Source of the DNA: Nitriliruptoraceae bacterium
GTDB taxonomy: Bacteria > Actinomycetota > Nitriliruptoria > Nitriliruptorales > Nitriliruptoraceae
Reading direction: 5' to 3'
DNA length: 36,593 nt
Assembly (NCBI GenBank): GCA_003563915.1
Contig: PWTE01000240.1
Location: 1-36,593 of the forward strand
Both the position numbers and the translations under genes were made by a program. Each line of letters starts with the position of its first letter. Positions within the stretch are counted from its first letter, which is position 1. This document shows positions 25,689-33,328 of this stretch, piece after piece. The notes under the pieces were generated by a model, which saw only the letters and a list, made by a program, of their open reading frames with translations, had not been told where the DNA came from and searched no databases.

Positions 25689-26864
25689 TCAGTAGGTGGG
25701 GATGCTCGGGTCGACCTGCTTCGCGTAGAGGTTGATGCCGCCCCGCATCGACCGGGCCTTGAAGCCGGCTCCGCGGAGCAACTGCGCCGACTCGAGCGAC
25801 CGCGCCCCCGAGAGGCACTGCAGGATGTACTCCTTGGTCGGATCGAGCTCCTGCAGCTTGCCTGGCAGTTGGTCCTTCGGGATGAGCACGGAACCGGGGA
25901 TCCGGTTGATCTCGTACTCGTGGGGCTCGCGGACGTCGATCAGTTCAACATCGGGCTTCTCGGCGATCTCCACGTACTCCGTGGGCAGGATCTCGAGGTC
26001 CGCCATCGACAGGTCGGCTTCGACGATCCGGTCGTGGGCGGGCACGCCACAGAACTCCTCGTAGTCGATCAGTTCGGTGACGGTCGGCTCTGGGCCACAC
26101 ACGGGGCAGTCCGGGTCCTTGTTGACCTTCACGTAGGTCCACCGCTGGTCGAGCGCGTCGTAGAGCCCCAACCGTCCGATCATCGGCTCACCGATGCCAG
26201 CCAGGACCTTGATGCCCTCGATGCCCTGCGAGGTGCCGATGTGGCCGGCCATGATGCCGAGCACGCCGCCTTCGGCGCAGTTGGGGACCATGCCCGGCGG
26301 GGGTGGTTCCGGGAACATGCAGCGGTAGCAGGGCCCCTCCTCCGCCCAGAACACCGACAGCTGCCCCTCGAAGCGGAAGATCGAGCCGTAGACGTTGGGC
26401 TTGCCGAGCAGCACGCACGCGTCGTTGACGAGGTAGCGCGTCGGGAAGTTGTCGGTGCCGTCGATCACCAGGTCGTAGGGCTCGATGATCTCCAGGGCGT
26501 TGTCGGACGTCAGGAAGGTGGGGTGCTTGACGACCTCGACGAAGGGGTTGATCTCCCGGATCGACGCCTCGGCCGAGTCGAGCTTCGGGGTCCCGATATC
26601 GGAGGTTCCGTGGATGATCTGACGCTGCAGGTTCGACGCATCGACGACGTCGTCATCGACCAGCCCGATGGTCCCGACACCGGCCGCGGCCAGGTAGAGC
26701 GCCAGGGGCGAACCCAGGCCTCCGGTACCAACGAGCAGCACCCGGGCGGCCTTGAGGCGCTCCTGGCCCTCCATCCCGACGTCCGGGATGATGAGGTGAC
26801 GGCTGTAGCGGGCGATCTCCTCGGCGGTGAGAGGTTCGCGTCGGTCGACGGCAGCACGGACCAC
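25689..26864 (-). CDS. moeZ: Sulfur-carrier adenylyltransferase/sulfurtransferase (MoeZ type: ThiF domain plus rhodanese)
   Basis: MoeZ adenylates the C-terminal glycine of small sulfur carriers (MoaD, CysO, ThiS type) and then moves sulfur to them through its rhodanese domain. The 391 residues comprise an E1-like domain (about 12-275) with the nucleotide loop GTGGLG (46-51), LVDDDVVDASNLQRQ (68-82), Asp138 in DGTDNF, a zinc site (Cys179/Cys182 and Cys253/Cys256) and Cys196 in NCAEGG, plus a rhodanese domain (about 290-388) with the sulfur-carrying Cys350 in QCLSGARS. The GTG start has AGGAG nine bases upstream. It is flanked by a hairpin downstream and an 11-bp tandem repeat tract upstream. 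No carrier protein gene is nearby. Confidence 0.94.
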   Translation of the reverse strand: MVRAAVDRREPLTAEEIARYSRHLIIPDVGMEGQERLKAARVLLVGTGGLGSPLALYLAAAGVGTIGLVDDDVVDASNLQRQIIHGTSDIGTPKLDSAEASIREINPFVEVVKHPTFLTSDNALEIIEPYDLVIDGTDNFPTRYLVNDACVLLGKPNVYGSIFRFEGQLSVFWAEEGPCYRCMFPEPPPPGMVPNCAEGGVLGIMAGHIGTSQGIEGIKVLAGIGEPMIGRLGLYDALDQRWTYVKVNKDPDCPVCGPEPTVTELIDYEEFCGVPAHDRIVEADLSMADLEILPTEYVEIAEKPDVELIDVREPHEYEINRIPGSVLIPKDQLPGKLQELDPTKEYILQCLSGARSLESAQLLRGAGFKARSMRGGINLYAKQVDPSIPTY

Positions 26865-26889
26865 GGCGGCTGGCTCCTAGCGTTCGGGG

Positions 26890-26937
26890 GAGGTTCTCGA
26901 CTCGAGAGGTTCTCGAGAGGTTCTCGAGAGGTTCGAG
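26890..26937. repeat. 11-bp tandem repeat tract (TTCTCGAGAGG) upstream of moeZ
   Basis: Two exact copies of TTCTCGAGAGG stand in a row (26910-26920 and 26921-26931), flanked by a diverged copy before (26894-26909) and a partial one after (26932-26937). Each unit contains the palindrome CTCGAG, so the tract also presents regularly spaced dyads one helical turn apart. It lies 26-73 bases upstream of the moeZ start and in the divergent gap with the thiolase gene. Confidence 0.8.
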
Positions 26938-27084
26938 GCCAGGCGGGCCACGGGTGGCGGCCCGTGAGGGCCATCGGCCCGGACCTGGCTACTAGTGTCA
27001 ACGTCGATGGGCCTCGATCCCCTTCCATACCAGTGGAAACCGTGCGAACCCGTCGATCCCCGCTCGGACCGGACAGGAGACGCG

Positions 27085-28299
27085 ATGAACGAGGCAGTGA
27101 TCTGCGCGCCCGTACGTACGCCCGTCGGACGGTTCGGTGGGGTCCTGAAGGACGTTCCGGCCGCCGCTCTGGCGGCGGGGGTGCTCCAGACGCTGGTTGA
27201 ACGGACCGGACTGGACGGCGACGACGTCGACGAGGTGATCCTGGGCCAGGCCTACCCGAACGGCGAGGAACCGGCGATCGGCCGGGTCGCTGCCTTGGAT
27301 GCGGGCCTCCCCATCGAGGTGACCGGGCTCCAGGTCGACCGTCGCTGCGGCTCGGGCCTGCAGGCGGTGCTGGATGCGGCGATGCGGGTGCAGACCGGGG
27401 TCGCCGAGGTGGTGATCGCTGGCGGAGCGGAGTCGATGAGCCAGGTCGAGCACTACGCCCTCGGGCTGCGTTGGGGCGGTCACGCCGACGTGACCCTGCA
27501 CGACCGTCTCGGCCGCGGCCGCGTGACCGCCGGTGGGCGTCACCACCCCGTGGAGGGCGGCATGCTGGAGACCGCCGAGAACCTGAGGCGCGAGCTGACG
27601 ATCTCCCGCGAGGACCAGGACGATCTCGCGCTGCGTTCCCACCAGCGGGCCGTCGCGGCGCAGCAGGACGGCCGCTTCGACGCCGAACTCGCCCCGGTCA
27701 CCGTGCCGTCTCGCCGCGGCGCCCCGGTGGTGGTCGACACCGACGAGCATCCGCGCGCCGAGACGTCGCTGGAGGCGCTCGCCAAGCTCCGACCGGTGCG
27801 CAGCCACCTCGACCCCGAAGCGACGGTCACCGCGGGCAACGCGTCGGGCCAGAACGACGGTGCCGCGGCCTGCCTGGTGACGTCACCGGAGGCGGCCGAC
27901 CGTCTCGGTCTACGGCCGCTGGCCCGGCTGGTCTCGTGGGCGGTGGCCGGTGTCGAACCGGCCCGCATGGGGATCGGCCCGGTGCCGGCCACCGACGTCG
28001 CGCTCGAGCGTGCCGCCCTGCGCCTGCAGGATGTCGACCTGATCGAGCTGAACGAGGCCTTCGCCGCCCAGGTGTTGGCGGTCACCCGGACCTGGGGCTT
28101 CGGGGAGGCGGACCACGAACGACTGAACGTCAACGGCTCCGGGATCTCGTTGGGCCATCCCGTCGGCGCCACGGGTGTCCGGATCCTCGCGACGTTGCTC
28201 CACGAGATGGACCGCCGTGAGGCGCGCTACGGCCTGGAGACGATGTGCATCGGGGGCGGGCAGGGCATCGCGGCCGTCTTCGAACGTCTCGTCGCCTGA
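27085..28299 (+). CDS. Thiolase (acetyl-CoA acetyltransferase family)
   Basis: Thiolases join or split acyl-CoA and acetyl-CoA. The 404-residue length is typical. The three active-site residues are present: acyl-carrying Cys88 in DRRCGSGLQA, His358 in SLGHPVGATG and Cys388 in MCIGGGQG. NEAFAAQ is also conserved. Whether it acts in fatty-acid degradation or acetoacetyl-CoA synthesis cannot be told. The ATG at 27085 has AGGAG six bases upstream; an earlier start at 26995 gives an unlikely N-terminus. It stands alone, divergent from moeZ, and its stop is 10 bases from the sufT stop on the other strand with no terminator between. Confidence 0.93.
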   Translation: MNEAVICAPVRTPVGRFGGVLKDVPAAALAAGVLQTLVERTGLDGDDVDEVILGQAYPNGEEPAIGRVAALDAGLPIEVTGLQVDRRCGSGLQAVLDAAMRVQTGVAEVVIAGGAESMSQVEHYALGLRWGGHADVTLHDRLGRGRVTAGGRHHPVEGGMLETAENLRRELTISREDQDDLALRSHQRAVAAQQDGRFDAELAPVTVPSRRGAPVVVDTDEHPRAETSLEALAKLRPVRSHLDPEATVTAGNASGQNDGAAACLVTSPEAADRLGLRPLARLVSWAVAGVEPARMGIGPVPATDVALERAALRLQDVDLIELNEAFAAQVLAVTRTWGFGEADHERLNVNGSGISLGHPVGATGVRILATLLHEMDRREARYGLETMCIGGGQGIAAVFERLVA

Positions 28300-28309
28300 C
28301 CCGCGAACC

Positions 28310-28762
28310 TCAGACGTTCATGCCCATCGCCCGCAGCTCCTCGCGGACGTAGTCGGCGATCATGTCCGTGGACCAGGGTGGCGTGAAGGTGAACTCCACC
28401 TCGACGTGGTCGACGCCCGGCATCGCGCCCAGGATGACCGAACACTGCTGGTGGATCACCTCGGTCAGGGGGCACCCCATCGAGGTCAGGGTCATGAGCA
28501 CGTGGGCGTGGCCACGCCGGGGCTTGGTGACCTCGTAGACCAGCCCGAGATCGACGATGTTGTAGCCGATCTCCGGGTCGACGACGGCCCGCAACCCGTT
28601 CTTGAGGTCCTCGGAGGACGGCATGCCGTCCTCCTCGACCGGGAGGTCGGCGAAGGGGTGGCGCTGCTCCGCCGGCGCACCCGTGTCCTGTCCCGTCGGC
28701 GTGTCGGCCGCGGGGACGTCGTCGACGTCGGTGGACGTGTCGGTCATCGTCTGGTCGCTCAC
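28310..28762 (-). CDS. sufT: SUF system Fe-S assembly factor SufT (DUF59/MIP18 family)
   Basis: SufT-type proteins help mature Fe-S proteins. The 150-residue protein has an acidic, disordered N-terminal extension (about 1-48) and then the MIP18 fold with DPEIGYNIVDLGLVY (62-76) and the reactive cysteine Cys97 in TSMGCPLT. The GTG start is 10 bases after the sufU stop, making it the last gene of the SUF operon, its normal place in Actinobacteria. PaaD in the phenylacetate pathway is similar, but no paa genes are near. Confidence 0.93.
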   Translation of the reverse strand: MSDQTMTDTSTDVDDVPAADTPTGQDTGAPAEQRHPFADLPVEEDGMPSSEDLKNGLRAVVDPEIGYNIVDLGLVYEVTKPRRGHAHVLMTLTSMGCPLTEVIHQQCSVILGAMPGVDHVEVEFTFTPPWSTDMIADYVREELRAMGMNV

Positions 28763-28772
28763 GTCGGATCCT

Positions 28773-29240
28773 TCAGTCGTCGTAGGTCACGGAGTGGGCG
28801 GAGGCGCCCCGTTCGTAGGTCTCGATCGCGTCGCGCAGGGCCATCCAACCGAGCAGCGCACACTTGACGCGGACCGGGAACCGAGCGACGCCCTGGAAGG
28901 CGATCCCATCCTGCAGGTCATCCAGGCGCGTGGGCTCCTCGCCGTGCATCATCAGGCGGAAGTCCTCCGCGAGCTCCAGGGCATCCTTGAGTTCGCGGCC
29001 CGCGACGGCGATGGTCATCGCGGACGCCGAGGCCTGGCTGATCGAGCAGCCCTCGCCGTCGAACACCACCTGGTCGAGGGTCCCGTCGTCGTCGACCCGG
29101 ATACGCAGGTCCATCTCGTCGCCACACAACGGGTTCGAGTGGTGGACGTGGACGTCCTCGTCGTCCAGCGTCGGCGCCCGGTTGTGGGGCTTGCGGTAGT
29201 GGTCCAGGATGATCTCCTGGTACAGGTCCTCCATGCTCAC
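28773..29240 (-). CDS. sufU: SufU, zinc-dependent sulfurtransferase/scaffold of the SUF system
   Basis: SufU receives sulfur from the desulfurase SufS by a zinc-ligand swap and passes it to SufBCD. The 155 residues start MSMEDLYQEIILDHYRKP. The zinc and sulfur-acceptor residues are Cys39 and Asp41 (NPLCGDE), Cys65 (GEGCSIS) and Cys127 (RVKCALL), with the insertion between the last two that marks SufU rather than IscU. The GTG at 29240 has AGGAG eight bases away; the in-frame ATG six bases on is a less well-spaced choice. It lies directly after sufS. Confidence 0.95.
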   Translation of the reverse strand: MSMEDLYQEIILDHYRKPHNRAPTLDDEDVHVHHSNPLCGDEMDLRIRVDDDGTLDQVVFDGEGCSISQASASAMTIAVAGRELKDALELAEDFRLMMHGEEPTRLDDLQDGIAFQGVARFPVRVKCALLGWMALRDAIETYERGASAHSVTYDD

Positions 29241-29255
29241 GACGGGGCTCCTGGC

Positions 29256-30494
29256 TCAGCGGGCGAAGAAGGACCGCGCCTCGGCGATGCCGTCGAGCAG
29301 CGGGGCGAGGTCGTCGGTGTCGTTGTACAGGTAGAGCGAGGCACGCGCGGTGGCGTTGACCCCCAGGGTACGCATCAGCGGTTTCGCGCAGTGGTGGCCC
29401 ACACGGATGCAGACGCCGTAGCCGTCGAGCATCGCGCCGAGGTCGTGGGGGTGGACCCCGTCAACGGCGAACGAGATCGCCCCGGACCGCTTGGACGGGT
29501 CGGTCGGACCGTAGACGGTGACGCCCTCGGCCGCGGTCAACGCCTCGACGAAGGTGCCGACGAGCGCCTCCTCGTGCGCGCGGACGTTCGCCATCCCCAG
29601 TTCGTCGAGGAAGTCGCAGGCCGCCTCCAAGCCGAAGGCCTCAGCGATCGGTGGGGTGCCCGCCTCGAACCGGTGGGGTGCGTGGTTCCAGGTCACCTGA
29701 TCGAGCGAGACGTCCAGGATCATCGACCCACCGGTCAGGAACGGCGGCATCGCCTCGAGCTGCTCGGGCTTCGCGATCAGGGCCCCGAGGCCGGTCGGTC
29801 CGCACATCTTGTGGACCGTCACGCCGTAGAAGTCGCAGTCCAGCCCGGCCACGTCCACCGGGAGGTGGGGCACGGCTTGGGCTCCGTCGACCGTGACGAC
29901 CACCTCGGGATTCGCCTCCCGGGCCATCGCGATCAGGTCCTCGAGCGGGTTGATCGTGCCCAGGACGTTGCTGACGTGGGTGACGGCGAGGAACCGCACG
30001 TTGCCGTCGGCCATCAGCTCTCGGGCGGCGTCGAGGTCCAGCTCGAACGCGTCCGTGATCGGGATGGACCGAAGCTCGAAGCCGACCTCCTGGGCGGCGT
30101 GCCACCACGGTACGAAGTTCGCGTGGTGCTCCATCTCGGTGGTGAGCAGCGCATCACCGGGACCGAGCTGGCGCCGCACCCAGCTGTAGGCCACCAGGTT
30201 CATCGCCTCGGTCACGTTCTTCGTGAAGACCACCCCGTCGGGCGAGGGCGCACCGACGAAGTCGGCGAGCCGGGTGCGGGCGCGCTCGTAACGAGCGGTG
30301 GCCTGCTCCGAGATGCGATAGACGCCGCGCTCCACGTTGGCCCGCAGATGCTCGTAGTACTCGTCCATCGCGTCCAGGACCCGGCGCGGGGTCTGCGACG
30401 ACGCGGCCGAGTCGAGGTAGACCAGCCGGCGGCCGTCGACCTCCTGCTGCAAGGTGGGGAACTCCTTGCGCAGCGTGGCGACGTCGAACGACAT
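29256..30494 (-). CDS. sufS: Cysteine desulfurase SufS (group II)
   Basis: SufS is a PLP enzyme that releases sulfur from cysteine as a persulfide. The 412 residues show the PLP-lysine Lys229 in VHKMCGPTGLG, the cofactor-stacking His in TEMEHHANFVPW (119-130), and the persulfide Cys369 in RVGHHCAKP. The short active-site loop without a long insertion is typical of group II (SufS/CsdA) as opposed to IscS. The ATG has GAGG five bases upstream. It sits between sufC and sufU, its functional partner. Confidence 0.95.
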   Translation of the reverse strand: MSFDVATLRKEFPTLQQEVDGRRLVYLDSAASSQTPRRVLDAMDEYYEHLRANVERGVYRISEQATARYERARTRLADFVGAPSPDGVVFTKNVTEAMNLVAYSWVRRQLGPGDALLTTEMEHHANFVPWWHAAQEVGFELRSIPITDAFELDLDAARELMADGNVRFLAVTHVSNVLGTINPLEDLIAMAREANPEVVVTVDGAQAVPHLPVDVAGLDCDFYGVTVHKMCGPTGLGALIAKPEQLEAMPPFLTGGSMILDVSLDQVTWNHAPHRFEAGTPPIAEAFGLEAACDFLDELGMANVRAHEEALVGTFVEALTAAEGVTVYGPTDPSKRSGAISFAVDGVHPHDLGAMLDGYGVCIRVGHHCAKPLMRTLGVNATARASLYLYNDTDDLAPLLDGIAEARSFFAR

Positions 30495-30568
30495 CTCGGC
30501 CTCGTCTCGTCCTGGGGGTGGAGGCTGACGGTGGCCATCGTGCCCGGTCCGCAGCCCGACGGCTACCC

Positions 30569-30586
30569 CCGGGCCTGATGGCCCGG
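30569..30586 (-). other. Intercistronic hairpin between sufC and sufS
   Basis: CCGGGCC, loop TGAT, GGCCCGG: a perfect 7-bp stem directly after the sufC stop. In a 93-base gap inside an operon it may be a partial terminator or a barrier that sets transcript stability, so lowering or shifting sufSUT levels relative to sufBDC (inference). Confidence 0.5.
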
Positions 30587-30587
30587 A

Positions 30588-31334
30588 TCAGGTGGCAGCG
30601 CCAGCCTTCAGGTTCTCGTAGCCCTTGTCCTCGAGTTCATCGGCGAGTTCGGGGCCACCCGACGCCACCAGCCGGCCTTCGAACATCACGTGGACCTCGT
30701 CCGGGTCGATGTAGCGCAGGATGCGGGTGTAGTGGGTGATGATGAGCACACCAAGGTCCGGACCCCGGAGGCGGTTGACACCTTCGGCGACGGTCTTCAG
30801 CGCGTCGACGTCCAGTCCGGAGTCGGTCTCGTCGAGCACCGCCAACTGAGGGCGCAGCAACGCGGCCTGCAGGATCTCGAAGCGCTTCTTCTCACCCCCG
30901 GAGAAGCCCTCGTTGACCGACCGCTGCAGGAACGACTCGTCGACGCCCAGCTCGGACATCTCGGTGCGCAGGCGCGTCATGAACTCGCGGACCGGCACCT
31001 CCTCGTCACTGACGGCGTTGACCGCCGTACGCAGGAAGTTGGTCAACGAGACGCCGGGCACCTCGACCGGGTACTGCATCGCGAGGAAGACGCCCAGCCG
31101 GGCGCGCTCGTCGGGGGTGAGGTCGTTGAGTTCGGTGCCCTGCCAGGTGATGGTCCCGCCGGTCACGTCGTACGCCGGGTGACCGGCGATCGCGTAGGCG
31201 AGGGTCGACTTGCCCGACCCGTTGGGGCCCATCAGGGCGATCGTCTTGCCCTTGTCCAGGTCGAGGGTGACGCCGCGGAGGATCTCCGCACCGTCGGCCT
31301 CGACCGTGAGGTCGCGGATCTCGAGGTCAGCCAT
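30588..31334 (-). CDS. sufC: SUF system ATPase SufC
   Basis: SufC powers the SufBCD scaffold. The 248-residue ABC ATPase has Walker A GPNGSGKST (36-44), a Q-loop with MQYPVEVPGVS, signature FSGGEKKR, Walker B LAVLDETDSGLD and a H-loop in ITHYTRIL, all in the forms typical for SufC. I chose the ATG at 31334, which gives the standard MADLEIRDL start. The same frame is open without a stop back to 32117, through the 24-bp repeat tract, but that part is not like any SufC. Confidence 0.95.
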   Translation of the reverse strand: MADLEIRDLTVEADGAEILRGVTLDLDKGKTIALMGPNGSGKSTLAYAIAGHPAYDVTGGTITWQGTELNDLTPDERARLGVFLAMQYPVEVPGVSLTNFLRTAVNAVSDEEVPVREFMTRLRTEMSELGVDESFLQRSVNEGFSGGEKKRFEILQAALLRPQLAVLDETDSGLDVDALKTVAEGVNRLRGPDLGVLIITHYTRILRYIDPDEVHVMFEGRLVASGGPELADELEDKGYENLKAGAAT

Positions 31335-31354
31335 GATCTTCGGTCTCTCGTCGG

Positions 31355-31393
31355 TTGAGGTCGGAGGTTCAGGTCGGAGCTTCAGGTCCGGCG
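31355..31393. repeat. Three 13-bp tandem repeats upstream of sufC
   Basis: TTGAGGTCGGAGG, TTCAGGTCGGAGC and TTCAGGTCCGGCG follow each other without gap, 21-59 bases before the sufC start. Adjacent copies differ at two to three positions. Their role is unknown; they lie in transcribed leader sequence if the suf operon is one transcript. Confidence 0.7.
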
Positions 31394-31417
31394 CAGGCTC
31401 GTCGCACCGGGTACTAC

Positions 31418-31535
31418 GGGTCTGGTCGGTCGTCGGGAAGAGGGTCTGGTCGGTCGTCGGGAAGAGGGTCTGGTCGGACGTCGGGAAGAGGGTCTGGTCG
31501 GTCGTCGGGAGGAGGGTCTGGTCAGTGATCCGGGA
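31418..31535. repeat. 24-bp tandem repeats between the Rieske gene and sufC
   Basis: Four near-identical copies of GGGTCTGGTCGGTCGTCGGGAAGA stand in a row (31418-31441, 31442-31465, 31466-31489, 31490-31513), followed by a diverged fifth copy (31514-31535). The first two copies are identical, the third differs at one position and the fourth at one. The fifth copy overlaps the last codons and stop of the Rieske ferredoxin gene (stop 31522-31524), so the array seems to have grown from that gene end. The unit is a multiple of three and has no stops in the sufC frame, where it reads as an 8-residue TDQTLFPT repeat. Confidence 0.95.
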
Positions 31536-31860
31536 AGGGCGCGTCGTTGGTGGCCGCGCTGACGTCGACGTTGACCTCGTCGCCGTCGATCTGGACCGCG
31601 AAGGTCGGGATCGGTTGGTTCGCCGGTAGCGATGCCGGTTCCCCCGAATCCAGGTCGAAGGTCGAGCCGTGCAGCGAGCACTCGACGCCGTTGCCCCACA
31701 CCATGCCGTCGTCCGCCAGGGACCACTGCTGGTGCGAGCAGGTGTCGTGTACCGCCTTGACCTGCTCACCCAGGCGGACGAGGCAGACGGGCACCCCGTC
31801 GACATCGACCCGTACCGGTTCGGTGTCGGGCAGGTCCGACAGCTTGGCGACGTTACGCAT
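31522..31860 (-). CDS. Rieske [2Fe-2S] ferredoxin of the SUF operon
   Basis: The 112-residue protein has the Rieske motifs CSH (Cys41, His43) and CSLH (Cys61, His64), which bind a [2Fe-2S] cluster through two Cys and two His. It is the small 'non-heme iron oxygenase ferredoxin subunit' form that is common inside actinobacterial suf operons between sufD and sufC. It probably supplies electrons or tests cluster transfer; the role is not established. The ATG lies inside the end of sufD (8-base overlap). The 3' end merges into a tandem repeat array. Confidence 0.93.
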   Translation of the reverse strand: MRNVAKLSDLPDTEPVRVDVDGVPVCLVRLGEQVKAVHDTCSHQQWSLADDGMVWGNGVECSLHGSTFDLDSGEPASLPANQPIPTFAVQIDGDEVNVDVSAATNDAPFPDH

Positions 31861-33220
31861 CGACGTGGTCCTTCAGTCCGGCGTCGTTGACCTGGAACGC
31901 CGACAGGTCGGCGGACTCGACCCGCGCTTCGATCGCGGCCAGCGCCGCCTCCTCGAGCCCCGGCAGGTTCAACTCGGTGAGCACCTCGCGGAAGAAGCCG
32001 AAGACGATCAGCCGCAACGCCTCCTCGCGCGGGATGCCGCGGGATTCGAGGTAGAACAGGTGCAGGGCGTCGATCTGGCCCGTCGCCGAGCCGTGGCCGG
32101 CGGTGATGTCGGCGCACTCGATCTCGAGGAAGGGGGTCGAGTCGGCGTGCGCGCCCTCGGTCAGGATGAGGCTCTTGTTGTTCTCGTCGGTGCTGGTGCC
32201 CACCGCGTCACGGGCCACGAAGATGTTCCCGCGGAAGACCGTCTGGCTGCGCCCCTGGAGCGCGCCCTTGAAGAGGATGTCCGAGGAGGCCTGCGGAGCG
32301 ATGTGCCGGACGTAGGGCTGCAGGTCGAACCACTGGCCGTCATCGGCGAAGTAGACACCCAGCGGACGCACCTCCGCTCCTGGCCCGACCAGGTCGCACT
32401 CCGGACGCAGCCGCACGGTCGCACCGCCGGTCGTCACCGACAGGGTCCGCACGGTGGCGTCGCGATGCGCCTGGACCTTCTGCAACGACAGGTGCTGGAC
32501 CTCGTTCGCCCAGCTCTGCAAGGTCGCCAGCTGCACCTCGGATCCATCGTGCGCGACGACCTCGACGACCTCGTCGACCAGCGCATCCACGCCGTCGACC
32601 GAGGTGTGCTCGAGGTAGAGGGTGGCTTTGGCATGCCGCTCGACCACCATCAGGACACGCGGCAGGTGTGCACCCGGTCGGGTCGCGTGGATGTGGACAC
32701 CGATCGGGGCGTCGACCTCCAGCTCGGCGGGGACGTGGATGAACACACCCGCCGTCCAGGCGGCATCGTTCACCGCGATGGTGCGGTCCTCGTTCGCGCC
32801 CGTACCGTCGGGGTCGCCCGTCGTCAGTGACCCCAGCGCCTTCGCGACGGTCTCCTCGTGCTCGGCGGCGGCGGTCGCGAGGTCGGCCACGACCAGCCCC
32901 TGCTCCGCAAGGCTGGTCGGGACGGTGATGTCGGTCACGACGCCGTCGACGAACCGCGCCTGCGCCACCTCGACCTCGAGGTCGTCGGTCAGGGACCGCG
33001 GCGCCGTCACGGTCGAGGCGTCGTCGACGAGCTCGCGGTCGGTCGTGAACCGACGATCGAAGGGGGTCGAGCGCCAGAACTCGTCAGCACGACTGTTCGG
33101 CCACCCCTGGTCGAGGTAACGCTTGAAGGCCGCTAGGCGGTGGTCACGGAGCCAGGACGGTTCACCGGCCGCATCGCTGCGGTCGGTGAGTTCGTCCTCG
33201 GTGAGGGCATCGAGGTTCAC
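31853..33220 (-). CDS. sufD: Fe-S cluster assembly protein SufD
   Basis: SufD pairs with SufB on the SufC dimer to form the scaffold. The 455-residue protein has a helical N-terminal part (SWLRDHRLAAFKRYLDQ) and a right-handed beta-helix core, and near the C-terminus CADITAGHGSATGQID with the Cys/His pair implicated in cluster assembly. The order after sufB distinguishes it. The GTG start lies 108 bases after sufB, and a perfect hairpin occupies part of that gap. It overlaps the Rieske gene by 8 bases. Confidence 0.95.
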   Translation of the reverse strand: MNLDALTEDELTDRSDAAGEPSWLRDHRLAAFKRYLDQGWPNSRADEFWRSTPFDRRFTTDRELVDDASTVTAPRSLTDDLEVEVAQARFVDGVVTDITVPTSLAEQGLVVADLATAAAEHEETVAKALGSLTTGDPDGTGANEDRTIAVNDAAWTAGVFIHVPAELEVDAPIGVHIHATRPGAHLPRVLMVVERHAKATLYLEHTSVDGVDALVDEVVEVVAHDGSEVQLATLQSWANEVQHLSLQKVQAHRDATVRTLSVTTGGATVRLRPECDLVGPGAEVRPLGVYFADDGQWFDLQPYVRHIAPQASSDILFKGALQGRSQTVFRGNIFVARDAVGTSTDENNKSLILTEGAHADSTPFLEIECADITAGHGSATGQIDALHLFYLESRGIPREEALRLIVFGFFREVLTELNLPGLEEAALAAIEARVESADLSAFQVNDAGLKDHVDA

Positions 33221-33285
33221 GGTCAGCTCTTCGTCGTCGGCGGGCGGGTTCGGAACGAGACAGGGGTCGAGCGCAGTCGTGGGCG

Positions 33286-33307
33286 TGGACCCGCCGCAGC
33301 GGGTCCA
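33286..33307 (-). other. Hairpin between sufB and sufD
   Basis: TGGACCCGC, loop CGCA, GCGGGTCCA: a perfect 9-bp stem beginning about 20 bases after the sufB stop. As it is inside an operon it could be an RNA-processing or stability element or a weak terminator. Confidence 0.6.
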
Positions 33308-33328
33308 GCGGAGCGCGCAGGATCGGCG

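Noticed and set aside
31418-31535. CRISPR array
   Set aside because: Units are directly adjacent with no unique spacers and no cas genes are near; it is a simple tandem repeat.
30588-32117. A 509-codon open frame covering sufC plus a long upstream extension
   Set aside because: Only the part from 31334 matches SufC. The rest is out of frame with the Rieske and sufD genes and reads as Arg/Pro-rich shadow sequence plus the tandem repeat.
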